In this document: positions 1-7,021 of the stretch, in pieces
Numbering within the stretch: the stretch's first letter is position 1
How the letters are laid out: the number at the start of each line of letters is the position of its first letter
DNA from: an uncultured Aquincola sp.
GTDB taxonomy: Bacteria > Pseudomonadota > Gammaproteobacteria > Burkholderiales > Burkholderiaceae
Assembly: GCA_937883885.1 (NCBI GenBank)
Contig: CAKZXL010000385.1
Location: 1-21,418, forward strand
Direction: 5' to 3'
DNA length: 21,418 bases
The notes under the pieces: model-generated
What the model saw: the letters and a program-made list of their open reading frames with translations, nothing else
Database searches by the model: none
What the model was told of the DNA's origin: nothing
Made by a program: the position numbers and the translations under genes

Positions 1-65
1 ACAAGCCAGCCGTGCACTTCGTCGAGATCGGATGCGAGCGCCTTGCGGACGTGGGGCGTTTCCAT
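1..65 (-). CDS. N-terminus of an unidentified protein, cut by window edge
   Basis: Reading leftward from an ATG at 65 gives METPHVRKALASDLDEVHGWL before the window ends. The start is supported by a Shine-Dalgarno-like GAGGTG just upstream on the minus strand, about 4 bases from the ATG. The opening faintly resembles the start of GNAT acetyltransferases, where a basic strand is followed by 'DL..VH.L', but 21 residues cannot settle it. The 11-bp repeat array at 118-183 lies directly upstream and could control it. Confidence 0.5.
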   Translation of the reverse strand, partial: METPHVRKALASDLDEVHGWL

Positions 66-117
66 GGATCACCTCGGACGGGATGGTGGCGGCTGAGCGC
101 GCCGCTTGAGCTTCGAT

Positions 118-183
118 TGAACATCACGTGAGCATCAACTGGCGATCACATGAGCATCAGCTGAGCATCAAGTGATGTTCATC
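118..183. repeat. Six tandem 11-bp repeats, consensus TGARCATCANN
   Basis: Units begin at 118, 129, 140, 151, 162 and 173, exactly 11 bp apart. Units 2, 4 and 5 carry the identical core TGAGCATCA; unit 1 is TGAACATCA; units 3 (TGGCGATCA) and 6 (TGATGTTCA) are degenerate. The two outer ends also form an inverted repeat (GAACATCAC at 119-127, GTGATGTTC at 172-180). Spacing of one helical turn puts all copies on one DNA face, as expected for cooperative regulator binding or a small partition-type site. It sits about 50 bp upstream of the leftward gene starting at 65. Confidence 0.8.
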
Positions 184-209
184 CGGCGAGTCACGTCTCG
201 AAGATCGCC

Positions 210-577
210 ATGTCACCGACGCCTGCCACCCAGAGCCAGGACACGATGGAGACAGGAACGACGCATGATGGCCTGGCGTACCCAGTCAGCTGGAGCGTAA
301 GGCGCCGTCGCCGCGTGCTTTGCAGACCGGTCCTCGTTGTCGTGCCAGCGCTGCTCGGGGCGCACGTGCTCCCCGGTTTGCTGTGGCGCGCGGCTGTGGC
401 CGGCACCGTGTGCGTGCCCTTGCTAGCGCTGTCATCGCTCGGGCTGCCAGTGCTTGGCGAAGGCGGCGGCGGTTGGGCGTCGCCGACGGCTATGGTTGGG
501 CGGCCTGCGCCTTGGCGTGGATTTCGTTCTATGCCGGCGTGAGCCTCGTGGGGCTGCGGCTGCGGCTGCGGCGTTAG
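210..577 (+). pseudogene. Possible small membrane protein, read across a frameshift
   Basis: No recognised gene. The frame starting at 210 (or ATG 246) gives a hydrophobic stretch (VLVVVPALLGAHVLPGLL, then VCVPLLALSSLGLPVL). It then turns into Gly/Pro-rich sequence without membrane character. The overlapping frame ending at 577 contains a second good membrane segment (WAACALAWISFYAGVSLVGL) and a basic end. Joining the two by a one-base shift near 448-460 would give a compact protein with two or three membrane helices. There is no good ribosome binding site and GC-rich DNA makes spurious ORFs, so this may not be a gene. Confidence 0.22.
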
Positions 578-613
578 GTCGCCGGCGCGTCACCGAGCCG
601 CCGGGCGACACGG

Positions 614-1260
614 CTATTTGCGGCCTCGGCCACCTCGCCCGCCGCCCCCACCGCTGTGACCGGGATACGTCTTGCCGCCTTTGCTGTTGATGTAGTACCT
701 GCCGCCCCGCGGCCCTGTCTGCATCGGTCCGCGCGTGACTCGAGCGCCGCCCGACGAGTAGCCTCCAGAGTGCCCGCCGGCGACGAGCGAACTTCCGGAA
801 TCAGGCTCGTTGTCTTCGGCCGCTTCATACCGTTGCGCCAGCTTTGTGAGCGCGAGCGTGGCGTCCAGTTGCCTATAGGGGCCGTCTGCGAGTCAGTACT
901 TTCAGAGGCTTGTGCGCTGACGCCAGAAGGAGCTTGTGCGCTACCCCCAGAAGGCATAGCTGCCGCCGGGATTACACCAGCCTCGCTGGGGCAGTTGAAG
1001 GCACCGGGCACCACCACCATTGATGCGTCCGGGCCGAAAAGGGCGGGTACCGTTTCGCTGTACGGCAGCGACAGGTCCACCGGTGGCACCTGAGAGTGGT
1101 AGACGAGTGTCTGACCACGATAGACCTGGTAGCACGTGGCGTGCGCCGAGATTGCGGTCGCCAGCAGAGGTGCGGTCAGCAATCGCAGTACAGTCCTAAG
1201 GCGTTCTCTCTTGGAGATCGGGAATGCACGCAAGCACCTCACTGCGGGATGCCCTTCCAT
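614..1260 (-). pseudogene. Exported protein with PBCV-type basic adaptor C-terminus, frameshifted
   Basis: The N-terminus has a signal peptide (KRERLRTVLRLLTAPLLATA then AHA before TCYQ), so the product is exported. A Ser/Ala-rich linker follows. Up to about 882 one frame is sensible; beyond it that frame becomes Arg-rich nonsense running to 574. The neighbouring frame gives a continuous ending, starting PYRQLDATLALTKLAQRYEA and finishing with GPRGGRYYINSKGGKTY, a glycine-rich tail and a TAG at 614-616. That block matches the PBCV-specific basic adaptor domain (PF08789). One extra C in the four-C run at 878-881 restores the frame. ATG 1260 overlaps the upstream gene; TTG 1233, with GAGG close upstream, is an alternative start. 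It is either a real disruption or an assembly indel. Confidence 0.7.
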
Positions 1261-1988
1261 GCCTGAGGAAACTCACGCAACCAGCAGTCGCGAAGACCGT
1301 CGTACTCTCCGGGCATCACCACGCCATCACGCGATCCGCATAACCTGACAGCTCGAGCTTTTTTTTCCAGCCACTGAGCCTTGCGAATGCCGTAATGTGC
1401 GGCGACTCGGTTCTCTTCGTGTTCGAGGGCGACCGGATCACGAATTCCCATCCCGAGCTCTTCCATGTCATCCAGTGCGAGGCTTTTGCTTTGCTCGGGA
1501 GGGATCGCCATCATCATGTCGAAGAGGCGCTCTTGGACGTTCATGTCCCGCAGAAAGGCCTTCGCGTCTCTGTCGATGCGTCGATATATTGCGCGCGTCT
1601 CTTCCACGCCTCGATCGGTGGCTGTCAGATAGGGTCGATGAATCATTACCGGGCCGAAAGGAAGTCGCGCGACCCCGCCGGCATACAAGAATACGCACGC
1701 ACTTGCGCAGTATTCCCCTTTTGGGATCACTACTGAAAGTGAGCCGCTTCTTAGGATTCGACCAATGGCAATAGCGGCGTCGACGTCCCCGCCTGGAGAG
1801 GAGACCCTAAATCGACCACATTTGCTCTGAAGTGCTTGCCGAACTTCAGCAACGTCCTGTTTTGTAATTTCGCCGCCGAAGTCGCAAACCATCTTGCCGT
1901 CGCTGATATGTGCTTTAACCGTTCCCGCAACTGCCACGGTGATGGTCGAAGACAACAGGATCGATATTGCGAGGTCTCTACGAATCAT
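1239..1988 (-). CDS. COG3904-type periplasmic ClpP-like protein
   Basis: A 249-aa protein whose first 26 residues form a signal peptide (MIRR then a hydrophobic core, ending VKA). The body has ClpP/crotonase-fold signatures: S-P-G-G-D at residues 64-68 (oxyanion strand), CASACVFLYAGG with the candidate nucleophile Ser96, and MIHRPY with candidate His117. These match the predicted periplasmic proteins of COG3904. It is probably a periplasmic serine hydrolase or a degenerate relative; the third catalytic residue is not obvious. No clear ribosome binding site precedes ATG 1988. Its end overlaps the proposed start of the frameshifted adaptor-domain gene, so the two exported proteins appear to form one leftward transcription unit. 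The DNA is less GC-rich than its neighbours, which may mean separate origin. Confidence 0.8.
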   Translation of the reverse strand: MIRRDLAISILLSSTITVAVAGTVKAHISDGKMVCDFGGEITKQDVAEVRQALQSKCGRFRVSSPGGDVDAAIAIGRILRSGSLSVVIPKGEYCASACVFLYAGGVARLPFGPVMIHRPYLTATDRGVEETRAIYRRIDRDAKAFLRDMNVQERLFDMMMAIPPEQSKSLALDDMEELGMGIRDPVALEHEENRVAAHYGIRKAQWLEKKARAVRLCGSRDGVVMPGEYDGLRDCWLREFPQAWKGIPQ

Positions 1989-2090
1989 GATGCGTGTGTC
2001 AGATCGGCTGAGGCGTGCCGGTTCGGCCGTGCTTCACCCGTGCCTCGAAGGTCGCATGGTAACTCCCAGTTACGTGCGCCGTTCGCATCA

Positions 2091-3614
2091 TCAGACGGCC
2101 GCTCGGCGCCGCGCCCGCCGAGAGGCTTGGCCGCCTTCAGAGGCAACACAAGGCGCCGCTTCGGCTTCGATGCGCGCATGCATGTCATGTTGCCTCTTCA
2201 GGACGGCCGCTGCGACTTCCCAGGCACTGTTGCCGAGCCCGGCGCACACGCTGTCGTGCATGGCGCCGATGCTCTCGCCTTCGGACATCCAGCACTGCAG
2301 CAGCCAGTGGACTTCGTCGAACGTAGCCTTTGACAGCAGCTCAGCGAAACCGCCGGCGAACTGGTACTCGCTCGTGTCTTCGCGCCCGTCGACGGCCGGC
2401 AGCATGAGGCGCCGCACCAGTGCGGAGGCAGCGACCTCGTTCGGCGCCAGCCCGCAGCCAACGAAGGAGCTCGACAGCCGCGCGAAACGAGCTCGGGCAG
2501 ACACCTGAGCGGCCTCGGTGCTCGGGCAGTTGGCGCCGAAGACCTTGTGCAAGTAGAGCCCGGACTGCGAGAGCGTCGAGGCGTGGAAGCGGGAGTCGAG
2601 TCGGAGCTCTTCGTTGAAGGAGTCCGGCGCCAGCGGCGACTGCCAGTCGGGCCCGCCGGTGTACATCCACCCTGCGTGGAAAGCGAGTCCGATGCTTCGC
2701 TCGAACCCTTTGACCGTCTGCCTGTCGCCGTCGAGCATGGTTGGCAGACCTGAGCCTCGCCGAATCCGGTCCATCCTCAGCAGGTTGCTGAGGAAGCCGC
2801 GCTGGATGACGTCCGACTGCAGCAGCAGCTCACCCAGGGTCTGGCCCCAGGTGCGATGCCCGGCGGCAGGCCCCATGGCGACCAGATGCGGCGCCGGCGC
2901 GCGGATGCCAGCTGCCACTGCGGGGTGGACTGCGAAGGCCCGGTAGGCGACCGAGCTCACGCCCATCTCGAGCGACGGGAACCGTGCCTGGTTCGTGTTG
3001 GCGATGATCTGGGTGAGTGGTGCCGCCTCAACGTCGTTTGCAAACTTGCTGCGTGACGGGTCCGGGGCTCGGGTCCCGGCCCGGAGCTTGCGGACGTCCC
3101 AAACGAGCCGAGGGTGCATGAGCACTGGGTACTCGACCAGCAGCTGGGTGAGGCGTCGGTTGGCCACCAGGGTCACCCAAGCGCGTTCAGGCGTGTTGGC
3201 GCGTGGCTGCAGCAGCCGCAGACAGGCAAGTGCCTGGCGGTCCGGCTCAGGTGGCGCTGCCGCGGTCTCATCTACCAGGCTGCCGTCGAACCGGGCCCAA
3301 GGCTCAGCGGTGACTTGCACACCGTACCCGTCGCCAGCCAGACCCTCGCGGCGAAGTCGCTCCACCTCGGCTCCCGCGTCTGCGGCCAGCAGCAGGAGCC
3401 GCGTGGAGCTGTGCCGCGTCTCTGTGCTGACCAGGTCGTCGTCGTAGGAGTCCGTGGTGCGCTGCGTTGGATAGACCGGCTTCCCGACACCACCCGGTAG
3501 GTCTCCCTTGGTAGTGCAACCTCCGCCATCGAGGAACCGGTCGAGCCAAGCGTCCGCGTCGTCCAGCGAGCGGCGGCAGGCTGCGTCGAACTCGGTCAAT
3601 TCGTGGTGTTGCAT
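2091..3614 (-). CDS. Large ankyrin-like paralog E, last gene of operon 1
   Basis: A 507-aa protein with no named family that I recognise. The N-terminal 150 residues are poorly conserved. At about residue 157 comes LLVEYPVLMHPRLVWDV, the block shared by the paralogs. After it lie helical pairs of divergent ankyrin type (for example AFAVHPAVAAGI, then a G-Q-T-L turn). Near the end is the family C-terminal helix (SAWEVAAAVL...HDMHARIEAEA) and the tail RRARRRAAV. ATG 3614 lies 2 bp after the stop of the upstream paralog. The tail arginines use CGN codons and no gene follows closely, so here the tail is not explained by a ribosome binding site. No signal peptide or membrane segment is visible, suggesting a cytoplasmic or injected protein. 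Confidence 0.75.
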   Translation of the reverse strand: MQHHELTEFDAACRRSLDDADAWLDRFLDGGGCTTKGDLPGGVGKPVYPTQRTTDSYDDDLVSTETRHSSTRLLLLAADAGAEVERLRREGLAGDGYGVQVTAEPWARFDGSLVDETAAAPPEPDRQALACLRLLQPRANTPERAWVTLVANRRLTQLLVEYPVLMHPRLVWDVRKLRAGTRAPDPSRSKFANDVEAAPLTQIIANTNQARFPSLEMGVSSVAYRAFAVHPAVAAGIRAPAPHLVAMGPAAGHRTWGQTLGELLLQSDVIQRGFLSNLLRMDRIRRGSGLPTMLDGDRQTVKGFERSIGLAFHAGWMYTGGPDWQSPLAPDSFNEELRLDSRFHASTLSQSGLYLHKVFGANCPSTEAAQVSARARFARLSSSFVGCGLAPNEVAASALVRRLMLPAVDGREDTSEYQFAGGFAELLSKATFDEVHWLLQCWMSEGESIGAMHDSVCAGLGNSAWEVAAAVLKRQHDMHARIEAEAAPCVASEGGQASRRARRRAAV

Positions 3615-3616
3615 GC

Positions 3617-4936
3617 TCAGAGCCCGTTCCGCCGGCGCCTGCTCATCGGTTCCGCTGACGTCGGCACGGGTGTCGGAGCAACCTGGTCGATGACGCGGTT
3701 CATGGCCAGAGCGGCGTCGTGCACCTCGAGCGCATGGACCCAGGGTTCGGCCTTGGCCGCGGTGCCGAAATCCCGTTCGCTGACGGTCACGGTGACGCCT
3801 GCTGTGCGCACGCTGCGGACGACGTCGAGCGCCTCAGCGACGACCACCTGGCGGGTACTTCGATCGGCGATGCTGCGCCAGAGCATCTCGGCGGCCGCCA
3901 CTGCGCTCGCTGCCAGCTTGCACTCCACCATGCCCATGACGACGGCGTCGAACCGGGACGGAATGTCGCCCGTGACCCCGATGCCGGTGCCACCGAGGAT
4001 GTACCCGGCCGAGTAGTCGACCACCGAGCTGCGTAGGCTCGCGTTCTCTCCGTAGCAAGCACGCTTGAGCACGTCGAAGAAGGCCGGACACTGCACGCCG
4101 TCCAGGATGCCGCACGCACCGAAGAACGAGACCGTGAAAGCCTCGAGGCCCGGGCCAGTCCACCTGCCGCGGGGGTCTGTCGGGACGATGTCTCCCACGA
4201 AACGGTTGCGCTCCTCAGGGGCGGACCTGCAGAGATCGAACAGCTGGTCGACCGAGGCCAGCATCCACTGCTGCGACCTGGCCTTCTTCGCTGCGGCCTC
4301 GACGGGGCGGGCGCCCGTGACTGCGCTGGTCGTCCGGTCGAATACCGGGATCGCGTGGGTCTGGAACCCCAGGTGCACGCTGGCATGGCGCACCCATCCC
4401 TGCAGCCGCTCGCGGGAGACGCCGCGGTCACCTGCCATTGGGAATCGGCCACGCGAGGCCATCGCAACCGCATGCGCCACGGAGCAGGTGCCAGGGTTGC
4501 CGTCGGCATAGACATGCACCTGCAGCCGAGGATGCATCAGCACCGGGTACTCGAGCAGCAGCTCGTTCAGGATGTGCTGCGCGCCGGTGACCATCTCCGG
4601 GAACATGCTGGTGATTCCAGCCGCCCTCGAGTCGCCGAGAATGTAGAGGCTCGCCTTCAGCCGCTCGACCACACCCGGCGCCGGCGAGACAGGGAGACCT
4701 TTGCACAGGCTCAACGCGCGCCCGATCTGGTCGTCCTGGTAGCCGCTACGTGGGGTCAACACCAGGTCGAGCTCCCCGAGCTCCAGCTCGCTGAAGTGCT
4801 CGCCGGTGCCCAAGGTTGCCGGAACGCCGCTGCGGGCGTGCTCGTTCAGGCGGGTGAGGAGCTCGTCCGCCATGAAAGGCGAGTAGGGCTTGTCGTCGGC
4901 TCTCGTGGTCGTTGGCGTCGTCATGGGCGTCGTCAT
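3617..4936 (-). CDS. Large ankyrin-like paralog D, operon 1
   Basis: A protein of 439 aa if started at ATG 4936, which has AGGA five bases upstream (4942-4945). ATG 4951, overlapping the previous stop, is the alternative. The frame is open much further upstream but that part overlaps the preceding gene and is compositionally wrong. The N-terminus contains a short DNA-level duplication giving MTTPMTTPTTT. At about residue 125 is LLLEYPVLMHPRL, the family block. The C-terminus carries the shared helix (EPWVHALEVHDAALAMNRVI) and ends RRRRNGL. Similarity to the neighbours marks it as a duplicated family member; the function is unknown. Confidence 0.75.
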   Translation of the reverse strand: MTTPMTTPTTTRADDKPYSPFMADELLTRLNEHARSGVPATLGTGEHFSELELGELDLVLTPRSGYQDDQIGRALSLCKGLPVSPAPGVVERLKASLYILGDSRAAGITSMFPEMVTGAQHILNELLLEYPVLMHPRLQVHVYADGNPGTCSVAHAVAMASRGRFPMAGDRGVSRERLQGWVRHASVHLGFQTHAIPVFDRTTSAVTGARPVEAAAKKARSQQWMLASVDQLFDLCRSAPEERNRFVGDIVPTDPRGRWTGPGLEAFTVSFFGACGILDGVQCPAFFDVLKRACYGENASLRSSVVDYSAGYILGGTGIGVTGDIPSRFDAVVMGMVECKLAASAVAAAEMLWRSIADRSTRQVVVAEALDVVRSVRTAGVTVTVSERDFGTAAKAEPWVHALEVHDAALAMNRVIDQVAPTPVPTSAEPMSRRRRNGL

Positions 4937-4943
4937 GGGCGTC

Positions 4944-5570
4944 CTATACATGTCGATTCCGCATGCGCGCAGCTGGTGCCGAGGGGGCTTCCGTGGTCGC
5001 CCTGCGGTCGATGGCCAGCTGCATGCGCGCCTCACGAATGAGGGCTGCGCACTCAGGGTCGGAGTCGCCCAGCATCTCCAGGCCCCGGCCATCCTGGCCG
5101 AGCTCGAGAGACAGCGCGATGAACGTCACCGACTGCGGCTTCTTGCAGAAGGCGGCGTGGTGAGCGAGGTTGATGCGCGCCAGAGCCCCGTGCGCATGCC
5201 GGGTGCACAGCGTGTCCATGCGATCGGCCGACGTCCGGATGGTGTCCTCCGGCGCCTCGGGCCACACCGCGTCCGCGGCGAAGCGCAGCATCTCCGGCCG
5301 GTCGTAGTGGAAGCAAAGCTGGGCGATCGACAGGAACTCTTCGTCGACCATCTCCGAACCCGCGACTGGACTGCCAGCGACCACCGGTCCAAGCATCACT
5401 CCGTGCGGGATGGCGCGCGCCAGCTTCCAGTGCACGAAGCCAGTCTCGGCGCCGCCGGCCAGCGCCACCTTGAAAGTCTCGAGGCTGCCGCCTTCGATGG
5501 CCAGTCGCAGCGGCCTGAGCAGTTCTTCGCGCTCGGCAGCAGCTTCCGGGGAGACGATTTCGCGCTTCAT
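4944..5570 (-). CDS. Small ankyrin-like protein C, operon 1
   Basis: A 208-aa protein from ATG 5570, chosen because GAGG lies about 9 bases upstream in the gap after the previous stop. ATG 5585 is possible, and the longer open frame to 5789 overlaps the preceding gene. Residues around 18-40 (LRPLRLAIEGGSLETFKVAL) look like an ankyrin repeat, and the rest is helical. It lacks the 'EYPVLMHPRL' block of the large paralogs but ends in a basic tail (RMRNRHV) of the same kind. Its place inside the paralog operon suggests a partner or shortened relative. The stop at 4944-4946 lies inside the possible ATGTATAG overlap with the next gene. Confidence 0.7.
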   Translation of the reverse strand: MKREIVSPEAAAEREELLRPLRLAIEGGSLETFKVALAGGAETGFVHWKLARAIPHGVMLGPVVAGSPVAGSEMVDEEFLSIAQLCFHYDRPEMLRFAADAVWPEAPEDTIRTSADRMDTLCTRHAHGALARINLAHHAAFCKKPQSVTFIALSLELGQDGRGLEMLGDSDPECAALIREARMQLAIDRRATTEAPSAPAARMRNRHV

Positions 5571-5590
5571 GGGTCCGTTCCTCATGGTCT

Positions 5591-7021
5591 TCAGACGGCT
5601 CGATTGCGCCGAGTGAACGCGATGGGTGCTTCCCGGGACTCGCTGGCCGCGGCACTGTCCGAGTTGATGGCTGCAGCCATCGCGCGCTCGGTCTCGAGCG
5701 TTTCCAGCGCCTGCTCCCACACAGAGCCCCGCTGGCTGAAGCGAATCCGCTCGCCCAGCTCTTCGAGCCCAACTCCCTGGTCTAGCCACCGGCCGAAGAG
5801 CGCATGGGCCACCTCGACCGTTGCGTACGTTGGGCCCGTGCTGAAAGTCCCGCTTTCATGTCGAGTCGGGAACAGCTCCTGCAGCACCGCGTAGGCGGCC
5901 ATCTTCTGCGTCTGCAGAGCGCCGGTCGACACCAGCTGTTCCACCAGACGGTCGAACCGCTCCACCTGGTCCGCGGCCGCCATGACAGACGTTCCTGCCG
6001 AGACGCTAGTGAGCGTCCTGGCGTCGAAGAAGATGGAGGGTGCGCTGCGCAGGAAGTTGACCCCAAGCGACCCCGCCGGGTGCGTAGGTGACAGCTTCAG
6101 CTCTTCCAGGAAAGCCGGCACGGCCTTAGAGACCAGCGGCCTGCGCCAGGCGGCGGCGAAGTTGTGAGCCAGGAGGTTGGACATGGCCTGGCGGCCAAGC
6201 TCCGTGCCGGCAAAGAGCGGCGCACCGCAACCTGCTTCCGCGCGCAGCCGGTCGATGTGCAGCAGCGCATGCCCCAGCATGAACCGTGGCGTACTCAGCG
6301 CGCTGAGCTGCTTGACCAACGTCTGCCCCTGCAGCTCACGCTTTCCCGAGCGGTCATCGAGCACCGGCGACTTCGCCCGCAGCGCGTACGCCACCAGCGG
6401 GTGCGTCGCGAAAGCCTTGAGCTCCTTCGCTCCGAAGCCGAGGTAAGGGAAGGGGAGCGACGCATTGGCGACGATGGCCATTGCGTTGACCATCGGCAAC
6501 GGCTCGCTGATGCGCCCGGACAGCTTCCTCGACTCGAAGTCCCAGACGAGGCGCGGATGCAGCATCGCCGGGTACTCGAGCAGCAGCCTCGCGAGCTTGG
6601 TGCGCACCAAGGAGATGGCCCACGGCTTCACCTGCACGTTCGGCGTCATCGCGCGCAGGCAGGCCTGTGCCTGTGTCAGCGGCGAGTGCTCCAGCAGGGC
6701 TTCGTGCCGGGCTACCCACGGCTCCGACGGCACGCACCAGTTCTTGTCCGCCGGCGGCTGCCTCTCATGGAGCTTGCGCAGCTTGCCCATCTCTGGGCCG
6801 AGACCGGCAATCTGAACCAGGGCAGCCAGGTCGTCCAGAGTTTCCGTGCCCCTGCCAACGTCGTTGCCGACGCGCTCAACGATGTACACAGACTTCCCTT
6901 TGCCCAGCACCAGCTCCTTGCGCCCGGGCGCCGCGGCCAAGTGCTTGGAGACCAGGATGTCGAACTCCGCGGGCGATCGGGCAAATGCGTCGCCGAGAGC
7001 AACCAGGTCGGTTGCGTTCAC
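5591..7021 (-). CDS. Large ankyrin-like paralog B, operon 1
   Basis: A 476-aa protein starting at GTG 7021. The start is well fixed: GGAGG at 7027-7031 lies 5 bases upstream, and the GTG overlaps the previous TGA (GTGA). The N-terminus (MNATDLVALGDAFARS) resembles that of the distant paralog at 11560-12873 (MNAEELATLDDAFVRS). At about residue 144 is LLLEYPAMLHPRLVWDF. Ankyrin-like helices follow (FATHPLVAYALRAKSPVLDD, then a G-Q-T-L turn). The C-terminal helix SVWEQALETLETERAMAAAI leads to the tail FTRRNRAV. Function unknown; no export signal or membrane segment seen. Confidence 0.78.
   Translation of the reverse strand: MNATDLVALGDAFARSPAEFDILVSKHLAAAPGRKELVLGKGKSVYIVERVGNDVGRGTETLDDLAALVQIAGLGPEMGKLRKLHERQPPADKNWCVPSEPWVARHEALLEHSPLTQAQACLRAMTPNVQVKPWAISLVRTKLARLLLEYPAMLHPRLVWDFESRKLSGRISEPLPMVNAMAIVANASLPFPYLGFGAKELKAFATHPLVAYALRAKSPVLDDRSGKRELQGQTLVKQLSALSTPRFMLGHALLHIDRLRAEAGCGAPLFAGTELGRQAMSNLLAHNFAAAWRRPLVSKAVPAFLEELKLSPTHPAGSLGVNFLRSAPSIFFDARTLTSVSAGTSVMAAADQVERFDRLVEQLVSTGALQTQKMAAYAVLQELFPTRHESGTFSTGPTYATVEVAHALFGRWLDQGVGLEELGERIRFSQRGSVWEQALETLETERAMAAAINSDSAAASESREAPIAFTRRNRAV

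Noticed and set aside
118..183. CRISPR array
   Set aside because: The repeat unit is 11 bp with no spacers, far from CRISPR repeat and spacer lengths, and no cas gene is present.
5571..5789. N-terminal extension of small protein C to a start at 5789
   Set aside because: It overlaps the C-terminal 65 codons of paralog B out of frame and is Arg/Gly/Ala-rich; ATG 5570 has a better signal.
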